From: Miscanthus floridulus
Taxonomy: Eukaryota; Streptophyta; Magnoliopsida; Poales; Poaceae
Assembly: GCF_019320115.1 (NCBI RefSeq)
Contig: NC_089598.1
Span: 81,612,059-81,676,058 of the forward strand
Direction of reading: 5' to 3'
Length of the DNA: 64,000 bases
Position numbers and translations under genes: made by a program. Below, piece by piece: positions 21,928-32,792 of the stretch. Each line of letters begins with the position of its first letter. The first letter of the stretch is position 1. Below the pieces are notes generated by a model. It was not told the DNA's origin and made no database searches. It was given only the letters and a program-made list of their open reading frames with translations.

Positions 21928-22063
21928 CATGTTCGTTTGGGCTTGTTTGGCTTATAAGCCATGGCTGAAAATACTGTTGGCTGGATTGGTGTGAGAGAAA
22001 AATATTATTCGTTAGCTGATAAGCCATGACTTATAAGCTAAATACGATCAAGCAAACAGGCTG
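21928..22063. mobile_element. MITE of the CAGCCTGTTCGG family, inserted into a Stowaway-like head
   Basis: CATGTTCGTTTGG to CAAGCAAACAGGCTG, with the internal family block CTTATAAGCCATGGCTGAAA. The 30 bases before it (CTCTGTCCCAAAATATAAGC) look like the start of a Stowaway-type MITE that is cut at this point. Confidence 0.65.
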
Positions 22064-22102
22064 AAGGGATTCTGGCTATGTCCTGGACATGAGCATAGCT
22101 TA

Positions 22103-22276
22103 GGGGGTGTTTGGTTCGAGCTACTAAACTTTAGTAGCTACTAAGCGGTTTAGTCACTTTTAGTAACTCAGTAGAGAGGACTAAAGCCCTTTTAATAGCT
22201 TTTTGTCATAACGTTTGGTTAAAAAGTTACTAAAAGCTACTAAATTTAGTAGCTACTAGGCAAACCAAACAGACCC
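22103..22276. mobile_element. Tourist-like MITE, 174 bp, TSD TTA
   Basis: Ends GGGGGTGTTTGGTT and AACCAAACAGACCC flanked by TTA on both sides, with repeated TTTAGTAGCTACTA inside. TTA duplications are typical of PIF/Harbinger MITEs. Confidence 0.75.
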
Positions 22277-22475
22277 TTATTCTGGAACGGAGTTAGCAGT
22301 ATTTATCAGTGTCTAAGGGCACGTCTAGTGGGTCTCTGGCCAGCTCTGGCTCCGGCTCTTCGTGCACCGTAGCAAGAAGCCAGAGTCGTTTGGAACCTCG
22401 TTAAACGGGGCCTAAGTGAACTTGAGGCTCAATTCACTTGCATATATTATTATGGTTAGACACATCTTACACATA

Positions 22476-22667
22476 GGGCCTCTTTGGCACGGCTTATGCC
22501 GGCTTCGGCTTCATCTATTTTGCGCAAATCGAGACACTGTAGCGTGAAGCTGTTTTGTAAGCCGGGGTTAAAATAAACTAGAAGCCGGGAAAAGCCAGTT
22601 TTTCTGGCTTCACCGGCTTTGGCTTCACCGGTGAAGCCGTTTTGGATGAGCCGTGTCAAAGAAGGCT
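22476..22667. mobile_element. MITE, 192 bp, TSD ATA
   Basis: Ends GGGCCTCTTTGGCACGGCT and AGCCGTGTCAAAGAAGGCT flanked by ATA. The interior is rich in GGCTTC/GAAGCC self-complementary blocks. Confidence 0.7.
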
Positions 22668-23545
22668 ATAGTATGTCCAGGCTTGCAGCCCTAGTGATCG
22701 ATTGTTGTTTTGTACAATTTATTCTGGGTATTATGCATATTTTGATATTTTGCATCAATAATTAATGTTGTCATGTTGGCTATACCCTTCTGTCATATCC
22801 TATGTCATAAGTTGTACAGCTTTATGCTAGAAATATTGTGAAGACTAATTTCGGTTCTTTTATATGTGCCTCGCTTTTATAGCATTATAATGGTCAGCTT
22901 CAAGATGGTTCGCGAGTATTGGTTAGATGTTTGAGGCTGAAGCCGAAGTACTCCCCCCAGAGCCTTGTCCAATATATGGAGATTATTTCTAAACTTCGGC
23001 ACCGTCATTTGGTCAGCATCATTGGTCATTGCATTGTCAGTGATCAGGAGAATCCTAATATTGCCAGCTCAGTATACCTCATTTCTGAATGTGTAACAAA
23101 TGGATCTTTAAGAAGTCACCTTACTGGTATGGTACTTACAGTGAACGATGTCATGCATGTAGTTATATAACTGAATACCTGCATGACTCCCAACTTATGT
23201 TTTGACTGATTTTACAGAGTGGAGGAAACGTGAAATGCTGAAATGGCCACAACGGGTTTCTGCTGCCATTGGTGTTGCGAGAGGGGTTCAGTTTTTGCAT
23301 AATGTGACTGCTCCAGGGATTGTACAGAATAATCTTAACATAGAAAATATCCTGCTTGACAAGACCCTCACATCGAAGATCAACAACTTCAGTCTTCCAA
23401 TGATATCAACTAGCAAGAACGGCAAGGTGAGTTTAAATGATTGGTGAAGTTCCACATTTGCCTGCAGTAATTGTTCCTATCTTACAGATTTTCTCAGAGA
23501 CCCCATTTGCTGTCCATGAAGATAATGATATTGGCAGGTAGGTTT

Positions 23546-24029
23546 TGTTAGAATTGATCTCATCCGTCTTGACCCAACGGTTGAGACGGACCCCTTGACC
23601 GCGTCCTGATCGGAGACGCCCAGCCATCTAGTGGCTGGTGGCCCCCCGTCGCACAGTGCCTATATAGAGGAGGTGGGGCAAACGGCTCGCGATACGAGGT
23701 TCACTACCGCCGTCACAACCCCACCGTCTAACCCTAGTCTGATCGAGAGGGAGGCACTGCCAGCGGCGGGAAGCGCCACTGCCTTTGCCACCACCAACCT
23801 CTTCACCGACACCCTTTCGTCACCTACACCGACCATCGCTGCGCGTGCGCAGAGCTTCACCGACGAACCAGCGATGGCAGGGAGCTCCTCCAACCTCTCC
23901 GACGGTCAGATGCTCCTACATCTCCCTCTCTCTGTCTCCTTCTCCCGAAGCAAGCTCTAGGTATATTTGATTCAATTGGCAATGATATCACCCTCTGATC
24001 TACACCTAGATGATCTAAAGACTCTAACA
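23546..24029 (+). repeat. 5' LTR of copia D
   Basis: TGTTAGAATTGATCTC to ACTCTAACA, with a TATA box CTATATAGAGG at about 23660. The LTR end is one base from the PBS. Confidence 0.9.
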
Positions 24030-24030
24030 A

Positions 24031-24042
24031 TGGTATCAGAGC
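24031..24042 (+). other. Primer-binding site of copia D
   Basis: TGGTATCAGAGC, complementary to initiator tRNA-Met, directly after the 5' LTR. Confidence 0.85.
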
Positions 24043-25127
24043 GAGGTTTCCCTAGGCGTGGATCTTGTCAGGGGCAAGAAACCGATTAGAAAAGAAAAGA
24101 TAGACTAGATCCATTCGGATCTAGACAGTGAAGGGGTCAGGCGAACCCTAACCCTACGAAGAAGCGCGTGGGGAAGAAGAACAGTCTCTAACCCTAACTA
24201 GGTGAAGACGGAAGGGGCTCGGCTTCAAGACCGCTTGATCCGAACCCTAAACCCGCGACCAGAACTCGGGGAAAGAAATAGAAAGAAAAAGAGAGAAGAA
24301 GGTGATTCAAATCGATTCGAAATTTCACCAAACCCTAACCCTAGAAGGGGAAGAAGAGGAACAAGACGGACAAAGGGGTCTCACCTGTCACCGCTGTCAG
24401 TAACACCACTGTGCCGTCGCGCGGGAAGAACCACCCAGGCCGCCGGCTGGCGAGTCCACGCCATCGCGCGGGGCTGCGCCTAGGGCTCAGGGTCATGGGC
24501 ACCATCGCAAGGCCCCTCGACGGCGGCGTGCTCTGCCTCGGGCGAGCGTGCGCGCCGGCGAGGAGCTCCACAGCGGCGCTGCCACCGTTTTTTTCTCCAG
24601 CCGCCGTGGGTGGCCATCACTGCTCGCGGCGCCGCTGAGAGAGAGAAGGAAAAGAACAGAATCGTGACCTAGGGTTTGGAGGGGTGCGGCCGGGGTGGGG
24701 GTTTTAGCCTCCCGAAAATGGTGCTCGACCGTTAGATTCAGATTGACGGCGAGCGTTGCTCCGGGCCGAATAGAGCCCAGGCGGGCAAGAGGAATCCCGG
24801 CCCAGGCCCAAGTTGCGGCCTGGGCACGGGGGAGGCGCCGCGAGCGCTACGCGCTGTGCTGCTAGGCCGCGCGGCTTGAGCGTGGGCTGCTGAGCGCGGG
24901 GGGACTTGCTGGGCCGCGAGCGCGCGTAGTGGTTGGCCGCACGCCGCTGTTGCTTGTGGGCCGCGCGTTGCTGCTGCTTGTGGGCCACTCGCTCCGCGCG
25001 CACTGCTGCTGCTGGGCTCCGGGCTACACAGTGTTGGACCGGGCCAAAATGCACAGTTGTTCACAATTTAAAGTTTATTTTTCAGAAGCAGTTTTCTTTT
25101 ATGTTTTGCTATGTTTTTATGTTTCAT

Positions 25128-25764
25128 CTCTGTCAAAATTTGAACCAACGGAATAATTTTGACAGAGAGTAGAAAAGTACAGTAAAATACTTCTAAAAAG
25201 TAGATAAAGAAATTTTGTCAAGTTTCCGCTGCAAAGTTAATGATGATTGTCTTATTATTAAATTCGAACCAACGGAAGAATTTAATTTGAAGAGCAGTTA
25301 TAGTTATTCAGTAAATGATGAAAAGTTGATCCTCCAGTTAAAATTGGAACCAACTAAAAAAATTAATTGGAGAAATAGTCGGTTGATAGTTAAAGTTAAA
25401 TTATAGTATTGTTATTTTTGACCAACGTTGATGATAATAATATTATAATTTTATGAGTTTTATGATTAAAGTTTAAATCTCTGATGAATTTTGCATCAAA
25501 GTGACCAATTTTCAGAGAATAGATAAAGATCAAGGAATGCTCTTAAACTAGAGAAATGTATTTTCATATTTCCGCTGCAATGAAATTGATTGTCTTCTAA
25601 TTAAATTCGAACCAACGGGAGAATTTAATTTTGAGGAGCAGTTCTATGTTTTCAAGATTATTGAATTTCTATACGTTAATTTCATTTCTGCTCAACGGTG
25701 ATGTGGAATTAATGTAAAAGAATGATGTTTTATTCTATTTCTGCCCAACGGTGATATAGAATAG
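25128..25764 (+). other. Stem-loop array in the leader of copia D
   Basis: At least seven stem-loops in 640 bases. Clear ones: 25128-25140 with 25155-25167 (13 bp perfect, loop TGAACCAACGGAAT); 25257-25265 with 25278-25286 (9 bp); 25332-25341 with about 25363-25372 (10 bp, one wobble); 25400-25415 with 25434-25449 (16 bp, two wobbles, loop with GACCAACGTTG); 25599-25608 with 25621-25630 (10 bp, loop GAACCAACGGGA); 25676-25685 with about 25703-25712 (10 bp, two wobbles); 25731-25738 with 25756-25763 (8 bp, loop with CTGCCCAACGGTGA). Loops repeatedly carry CCAACGG or CAACGGTGAT. Wobbles are G-U in the plus (sense) RNA. A pyrimidine-rich TTTTTTTCAG follows at 25807-25816. Confidence 0.75.
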
Positions 25765-25816
25765 AACATAAAGATTTTAAAGTTTAATGAGCATTATTGT
25801 TGAATATTTTTTTCAG

Positions 25817-27359
25817 ACAAAAGACTTCCATGCTTTCATTCTTGAAGGCAGTAAGAGAAATGAGCTGGGTACTTGTGACTCAGATGATGAAATGCCTAAG
25901 GGCAAGTTATGTATGAAAGAATGTCATTGCTTAAGGGACTGTGTTCTCTTTAAAGAATGGCTTAAAAAAAAGAATTCTAGGATATTGATCCAAGAAAAGA
26001 GATAGATCAATGAGAGTCTTCATTGAGAAATGTCTTTTGTACTCTCTGTGAAGAAGAATTTATTTTCAGTTTCACTTATGAGAGTTGTAAAAGTCATATA
26101 CATGTTTAATTTGACTAACATTGGATTAAACATGTGTGTTAAAAGAATATTCGGATTTATTTCTGAATTTGATGATTGAACACGAGTCAATCCTGACAAT
26201 TATGTCCGTTTAAGGGAATTATCTTGCATGGCGGGAAAAGTTTGTGATAGTACCCGCATGGCGGGAAAAGTTTGAGAAAATACCCGCATGGTAGGGTAAA
26301 GTTGGCATAGTACATATGTTAACCAATCCTGCATGACGAGAGAGTTTGGCATAGTACTTATCCCGCATGGCGGGAGAAGGATATGATGACTCATGTGCTC
26401 TAAGTGTATTCCGCACGTGGAGAGAAGTTTGGGGTAGCTCTTATGCTATCCTAGAATTGACCGTATACTCTGATTGTGTCATGGCCATTAAATACTCAAT
26501 GAGTTTAAGAACAAAAGAAAGTTGCATGTGAACCAAAAGATAAGAATGATATGCAAGCATGACTTGTAGAAGTATTGAAAATAATAGACTATGTTGAGTT
26601 TTGAAGTGAAATGAGAAAAATGTACTCCCATATGAATTTTGTTTGCATGATGTAATCATGTGGATGAAGTAAGTAATCAAATTAAAGTTTCCTCATTCAC
26701 AAGAGTTCAGAATGTTTCGAAATTGTGGTAGAAAAGTTCATACCACATTTTGAGGGAGAGAAATGTAAGATTAATTAAGAAAGGCAATTAAGAAAGATAC
26801 TTCCCCATACTTTAGATAATGCAATGCATACTATGCGTTGAAGGTAAAAGTGATCTATAAAAGATGGATGTGATCGTTGAGGGAGTAAGACGATCATAAT
26901 AACGATACCCCTAAAGTAAAGAAATAGCTAAATTCCTGGATCTTTTACAGTTCCGATAGGAAGATAGCATAGTCGGCTAGTATTTATACTGGACGAGTTC
27001 AGAGTTATCAAGGCGGTGCTAAACGCGCCATATGAGTTTTTAGTTGATTAAACCAAAAATAAGAAATTTGAAGATACACCATCTTTACAGAAGATGGAGT
27101 AATCTGGGGGAGCATGGTATGTAGATACCTAAAGCTTGAATAGAAGTGGGATTACATATCCACTACAGTGTTTTAGAGCTACAAATTTCTTAATACATGT
27201 TGATGTTGTATGACATATACAACACCTGATGTTAGCTCTTAAAGAAGATGAATAAGTAAACAAGGATCTAGTGATACAGGTGGCTATAGAACAATTGCCC
27301 TTTGGCAATGAAGAGCAACAATAGCCCCATATGAAAGAAGTGCCACGAGGCCCCAATAG
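25817..27359 (+). other. Non-coding interior of copia D of unknown origin
   Basis: This is where gag, protease and integrase should lie. I see only short frames: 25817-26005 is open but does not resemble gag, and the rest is riddled with stops. It may be heavily decayed element sequence or foreign DNA picked up by a non-autonomous derivative. Confidence 0.45.
26223..26440 (+). repeat. Dispersed hairpin motif CCCGCATGGCGGG in copia D
   Basis: Six related copies starting near 26223, 26253, 26283, 26328, 26362 and 26411; the best are perfect 5 bp stems (CCCGC/GCGGG) around ATG. Most are followed by AAAGTTTG or GAGTTTGGC and a TAGTAC block. Confidence 0.7.
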
Positions 27360-29130
27360 GTCTCAAAGAATAAGAAAATCAGATATTTCTGGTGACTAAG
27401 AAGTAAAAGTTAAGAAAGAAATTCAAATAGAGAGTGATTCCACCTCATTGGAAAAAGCCATGAGAGGCGTTCACTCGTCTAAATGGAAAGAAGCAAAGGA
27501 AGATGAAATGAAATCAATAAATACCAACAATGTTTGAGACTTAGAAGAAATTGCTAATGGAGCCAAAACAGTAGGCTGTAATGGGTCTGCAAGACAAATG
27601 TGACTCCAAAGGAAATATGTGAAGCTATAAAGCGCCACTTGTGGCGAAATGATTTACACAAAGAGAAGAAATAGATTATAATGAGAATATAAGGATTCTT
27701 TTAGAATCATAATGGCGTTAGTGGCACATTACGATTTAGAGTTATATTAGAAGGATGTAAAGACACATTCCTCAACGGGGATTTGTGTGGAAAAGTTTAC
27801 ATGGCACAACTTAAAAAATTTTATCGTGGAAGGAAAAGAATATAAGGGATGTTGCCTGAAGAAATCCATTTATGGATTAAAGCAAGCTTCAAGACATTGG
27901 TACTTGAAGTTTAACAGTACAATAAGAAAGTTTGGATTTTAAAGAGAATGTAGAGGACAATTGCATTTATGCGAAGTTTAAACATGGGAAATTTATTTTC
28001 CTAATCCTGCATGTGGGTAGCACCTTACTCGCTAGTAGTTGTGTTAATCTACTGTTGGAGAAGAAACAGTTCTTGTCCTCAAGTTTCAATGAGAATGATC
28101 TTGGTAAAGCGTCATTCGTTCCAGAAATTGGAACTTACCGAGACAAAAGAAAAAGGGGTATTAAAACTATCTCAAGTGTATACTTAGAGAATATTCTAAA
28201 GAAATAAAGTATATATGTGAGTAAACTTGCGCCTGTTCCTATAGTAAAGGGTAATAGTTTTGGGAACTTCTAGTGTTCCAAGAACCAATGTGAGATCGAT
28301 CAAAAGGACGTCCTATATGCTTCAGCTGTTGGAAGCTTAATGAATGCTTATAAGTAAGAACTTACCCTGACATAGTTCATGTATCTGGGATGTTTTGGCA
28401 GAAGTCCAGTCCAGATATAGATCACTGGAATGGAGTTGAGAATGTTTTGCAATTGTGTAAAGATTTATAGGCCTCATGATGAGTAAAAAGAATAAGTACT
28501 CTCAAATAATTGTGGGTACAAATGTTAAATTTTGGCGAGATGTTTAGTGAAACCCACATAGTAGCTAACACTCGCAGTTGGAGTTTTATTGTGGAAAAGC
28601 TCCAAAGAAACAGTTGTGGTGTCATCAATGATGCATACCTATAGTATAGCTTATCATGAGGCTTAAAGGACAGGCGAAATGGTTAAAAGAACTTACATCC
28701 GGAATTGATAATGGTATACAACAGCAATAACCATTTAAGTAGTTCGCTCCTATAACAACGGGTCAAGTGTGCTGCCAAACACATTGACGTTAAAGTTATC
28801 CGTTGTGAAGGAGAAAGTCCGGAATCATACTAAAAGTATTGAACATAAAAGTAACAAACAAGTGCTTGCGGATCCGCGTACAAAAGGCTTACTATCCAGT
28901 GTGTTTAGAGAACACACAGTCGACATGGGTTTATGGTATAGCCTATGATTTTTGGACAATAAAGGGCCCAAAGTTAAAGAATCTATTTCAGAACAGAGAC
29001 GTGTATTGTAGCTGTTAAGTCTATCGGCGATTGACCGCGATGATGAAGCATGCTCTATGCACTAATCTGTGATGGAACAAATAAAAGTGAAAGGGATTAA
29101 AGTCAAAGTTTAAAGTTAAAGTATGAGTTG
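27360..29130 (+). pseudogene. RT/RNase H remnant of copia D
   Basis: Decayed copia RT with many stops. Landmarks parallel element C: DEMKSINTNNV, NGAKTVG, IYGLKQASR-like LWIKASFKT, then KENVEDNCIYAKFKHGKF. The RT active-site YVDD is replaced by HVGS (FLILHVGSTLLASS), so catalysis is impossible even without the stops. The remainder to the polypurine tract fits decayed RNase H. Confidence 0.65.
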
Positions 29131-29134
29131 AGAT

Positions 29135-29146
29135 CAAGGGGAAGAA
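29135..29146 (+). other. Polypurine tract of copia D
   Basis: CAAGGGGAAGAA directly before the 3' LTR; the plus-strand primer site expected there. Confidence 0.7.
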
Positions 29147-29632
29147 TGTTAGAATTGATCTCATCCGTCTTGACCCAACGGTCGAGACGGACCCCTGGAC
29201 CGCGTCCTGATCGGGGACGCCCAGCCATCTAGTGGCTGGTGGGCCCCCGTCGCACAGTGCCTATATAGAGGAGGTGGGGCAAACGGCTCGCGATACGAGG
29301 TTCACTGCCACTGTCACAACCCCACCGTCTAACCCTAGTCCGATCGAGAGGGAGGCACTGCCAGCGGCGGGAAGCACCACTGTCTTTGCCACCACCAACC
29401 TCTTCACCGACACCCTTTCGTCACCTACATCGACCGTCGCTGCGTGTGCGCAGAGCTTCACCGACGAACCAGCGATGGCAGGGAGCTCCTCCAACCCCTC
29501 CGACGGTCAGATGCTCCTACATCTCCCTCTCTCTCTCTCTCCTTCTCCAGAAGCAAGCTCTAGGTATATTTGATTCAATTAGTAAAGATATCACCCTCTG
29601 ATCTACACCTAGATGATCTAAAGACTCTAACA
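29147..29632 (+). repeat. 3' LTR of copia D
   Basis: Matches the 5' LTR end to end with scattered transitions, and is followed by the GGTTT target duplication. Confidence 0.9.
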
Positions 29633-30295
29633 GGTTTTCCCTATTACCTTGTGGAAAGAAAGCGACATCTCCACGTAATAAACTAGAATCGTATCTAGTG
29701 ATGATTTTTAGTGTATGAATGAACACAAGCGTAGTGATTGGTTGTTACTTGTTAGGTTACCAATCAGTTTTCAGAATGAATTAGTAACACAATTTTCTTG
29801 CATTGAATAAACCAACCTGATTCTCTCTGCTCTCTAGTGCTCACAATGCGGAACAAGGTGACAAGCAAGACATCTACCAGATTGGCCTAATTCTCCTGGA
29901 GGTGATCACAGGCAAACCAACAGGGTCCCAAACCCAACTAGAGGCCCTCAAAGCTCAGGTTAATCTCAAGCTCCATTTCCAGAGAACAACAATGAGTTTG
30001 TATTTCCCACCAACATTACTATAACTTTGTTTATTGTGACGATTTGCAGCTAAGCGAGGCCCTGACTGAAGACCCAGATAGGCTGAAAGACATGGCAGAC
30101 CCGGCGATCCATGGTACTTTTGCAGTGGACTCCCTGAGCACAGTCGCCGAGATAGCCCTCAACTGCACGGCTGCTAACCCAAGCGACCGGCCTTCCATCG
30201 ACGACGTACTCTGGAACCTGCAGTACTCCATGCAAGTGCAGGATGGCTGGGCGAGCAGCGAGAGCTTAGGCTTGAGCGTCAAATCACAGGCTTAG

Positions 30296-30921
30296 ATAAA
30301 GGCGCAGTGATTTTGTTCCTACAAATGATAATTACGAAGCTCTATGCACCATCACTCTGCCTATGGTTTTCTGTTGCGGGAGAGGTCTTTGGTGTTCTCT
30401 ACTGTATATATATGTGGACCTTTTTCAGGACTGTTTTTTATGGTACCTGTAAATCTCAGGCTCTATTAAGCATCGACGCCATGAGGTTAAGCGTTCGTCC
30501 ACTCTCACCAGACATGTGCTGGCATTTATGCAGCACACAAGCAGTAGTTAAACTGGGAATTGTAGACTGAATTCTTTGAAACAGACCCCTCAGCTTTGAG
30601 TTTCAAGGTTAGCAAAAACTGAAAAAGATTTAACTGTAGGCGTTTGGCTCATTGGCTGCGCATCTCCAATCTTTTTGTATAGCTTGAGCATCATATATCT
30701 CAGGTATGTAGTGTCATTGCAGCCTAATTTTATTCAAAAAGAAGAATTGGAGACAAATATTGCATTGTAAGTTTAAGCTACGGTTCGATAACTGATAAAC
30801 CAAGAGTAAGCTGGAACAAATCAACTACGAGTCAAGGAGGTTCAACTACACATTAGCATATCCTAGGCACGTCCAGAGTCCAGACCAATCTTTATTGTTA
30901 TCATGCGAGCTCATCAATCGC
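30296..30921. other. Convergent intergenic interval
   Basis: Lies between the stop of the kinase gene (plus) and the end of the PABP gene (minus). It presumably holds both 3' UTRs; no other feature is evident. Confidence 0.45.
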
Positions 30922-32792
30922 TCAGGCGTTCACGGTTGGTGCGGCGACGGCAGCAGCAGGATCGGCTGAGCCTTCTTCCGCTTTGGCGGTGGTTGCAGCA
31001 GGATCGGCTGAGCCTCCGTCTTTGGTTCGCTGTAGAACAGCCATAGCTTCACGGACTTTGGCCCGGAGAACCTCCGGAGATGCAACAGCTGTAGGATCTC
31101 GACCTTGTCCATCTCGAGTAGCATCCCGGTCACTTTGCCAGCGTGATCATGCTCAAGCTGTTCAACCAGCGCGTACAACTTGTTGCCAAGAATCTGTACA
31201 CGATGAAAAGAACAAAGGCCCATGTTAGCATGGATTTCATCAATGATGTACTTCTAGTGGCACTACAAAAATCTTAATCTGCCACGAGATATCAGCAATG
31301 CTATAAATTAGCTCATGGTCGACATGGCTAACTCGATCCAGAAACTTGTAATAATCCACTTGAAAGTTTGTGGATGTATTGAAAGATTTGAAGCACTTTA
31401 GGATTTGTGATGTGTTAAAAGACAGAACGGTGAGTTCCATTATTACCTGCTGTTGCTCTGCCGGGCCAGCGGATGCTACAGCGGTAGTTACGCTGCTGCC
31501 ATCGTGTTGCTGCGACACCATGGCACTTGGGAAGCCCTGAGGCAGCATTGCAGGGTAAGCCCCGTGTCTGGCATTCGGCATGTACCTGATGCTGTGATTG
31601 GCATTTGCGTGGATCATCTGAGTAAGAGATTGAAAACACTATTAGCAGAAGAACATGGAATGCCACACGTGATTGGTAATAAAAAGAACGATGAATCCTA
31701 TGATGATTTTAACGGACATACCGCCTGCTGCTGCCGATATGCACCAGGACCACCCATCCTCTGCCCAGGATACCTTGATCTCTGCATGTTGTGTGGCATC
31801 ATAACTGGAGAGACAGGCCCCATTCCTGGAACGAAGTGTTGCGGAAACCCAAAGACTGCACCCTGAGGTGGGATCTGACCAGGCGTAGGGTGACCAAACT
31901 AAACCTGCTGAGGTCCGGCGTATGGAGAAGCTGCCATTGCCAGGTTACGTTGAGCAAAATGTGCCTAGCAAAAATGAGGTCAATCTCAACTTCCTGTTCA
32001 TCGAACAAATTTTGTGCGCACGCAACAACAGTAAAACATTTGGAAAAACAAACCACAAGGTTACATACCATTAGCATGGCTCTTCTTTCCACCTTAGGTT
32101 GAGCTAAACCAACATAGAGCGGTTTCTTTCCAACAATCCTACCATTCATTCCATTTATCTGACATGTGGTTTACCATAATAGATCTTAGAAACATCAAAC
32201 ACTAAGTCTTACAACAAAAGTCAATTAGTATCAACTTACTGCATTATGGCCAGCTTCAGCGATAGCAAACGACACAAATCCTGAACCCTTGCTCCTTCCT
32301 TGAGCATCAACCATGACCTAAACAATTATCGATAGCTCTAACACTCAATACATTGTATACTAAAAGTAGAAGTAGAACTTTTTTTCTTCTTCAGAAAATG
32401 CCAACGATCAAAAGAACAAAATAGAAATTTAGCAATTGAAATATAACAATAGAAGTACCTTGCATGAAGTTATCTGACCAAATTCTTCAAATAAATTTTT
32501 TAATCCCTCTTCATTTATACTATCATCAATATTCTTCAAGTATAAATTTATACCATTAGGTTTGTCAACTTTCTTATCTCTGCCTTGTTCAAATTTTGTT
32601 TTCAGCTCGGCTTGTCTTTCTGCCTTTTTTTGAGCCCTTCCAACATATAAAGTCTTATCATTGATGGCCTTTCCGTTGGCCTTTTTAACTGCTTCTAGAG
32701 CAAATTCTGGTTTTTCAAAATTTACAAAACCAAAACATTTGGAGACACCATTAACATCCCTCGTGACCACAGCACTTGTAATTCCACCAAAT
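30922..32792 (-). pseudogene. PABP: Poly(A)-binding protein, 3' portion (RRM3 end, RRM4, linker, PABC)
   Basis: Exons in sense order: 32792-32459, 32317-32240, 32158-32069, 31964-31722, 31617-31447 and 31193-30922, with GT-AG junctions. They encode RRM3 (CFGFVNFEKPEFALEAV), RRM4 (INLYLKNIDDSINEEGL, SKGSGFVSFA, KPLYVGLAQ), the Pro/Gly/Met-rich linker (PGQIPPQGAVFGFPQ, RYMPNARHG) and PABC (LGNKLYALVEQLEHDHAGK). The family binds mRNA poly(A) tails and eIF4G in the cytoplasm. Two lesions are visible here: an in-frame TAG at 31899-31901 in the linker, and a one-base frameshift near 31080-31084 in PABC. Beyond the shift, the correct frame continues (SPEVLRAKVREAM) to a TGA at 30922-30924, after a short Ala-rich repeat. 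The coding sequence resumes on the far side of chromovirus B. Confidence 0.85.

Larger units (their letters stand above)
23546..29632 (+). mobile_element. Complete but defective copia element D in a kinase intron, TSD GGTTT
   Basis: A 6,087 bp element with two LTRs (484 and 486 bp), PBS at 24031-24042, polypurine tract at about 29135-29146 and an exact GGTTT duplication at 23541-23545 and 29633-29637. The leader (24043-25127) is GC-rich with AACCCTAA motifs, and a stem-loop array follows. I find no gag, protease or integrase; RT is a decayed remnant. The element is therefore non-autonomous in this copy. It lies in the sense orientation of the host gene, starting nine bases after the splice donor. 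LTR divergence is a few percent in the parts I compared. Confidence 0.9.
20758..30295 (+). pseudogene. Inactive LRR receptor-like kinase, kinase-domain exons only (At3g03770-like)
   Basis: Six exons in perfect phase: 20758-21137 (MITE-split), 22883-23126, 23218-23426, 23488-23537, 29838-29958 and 30050-30295, ending in TAG. The protein reads YRVCTLEELQEATDNFSSS, then QDGSRVLVRCL, RHRHLVSIIGHC, GVARGVQFLH and DIYQIGLILLEVITGKP. Order and motifs match plant probable inactive LRR-RLKs such as Arabidopsis At3g03770. It is a pseudokinase: the glycine loop is absent, the HRD region reads QNNLNIEN and DFG reads NNFS. The N-terminal LRR and membrane segments are not found between 7570 and 20757, so the gene is 5'-truncated or its first exons are far away. 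A MITE in exon 1 adds an in-frame stop; the 6.1 kb copia element D fills intron 4. Downstream exons are undamaged, so loss is recent or the 3' part is still transcribed. Confidence 0.8.

Noticed and set aside
24202..25062. Several open frames of 70-116 codons on both strands
   Set aside because: They are GC-rich leader sequence of copia D, between PBS and the stem-loop array; none resembles gag.
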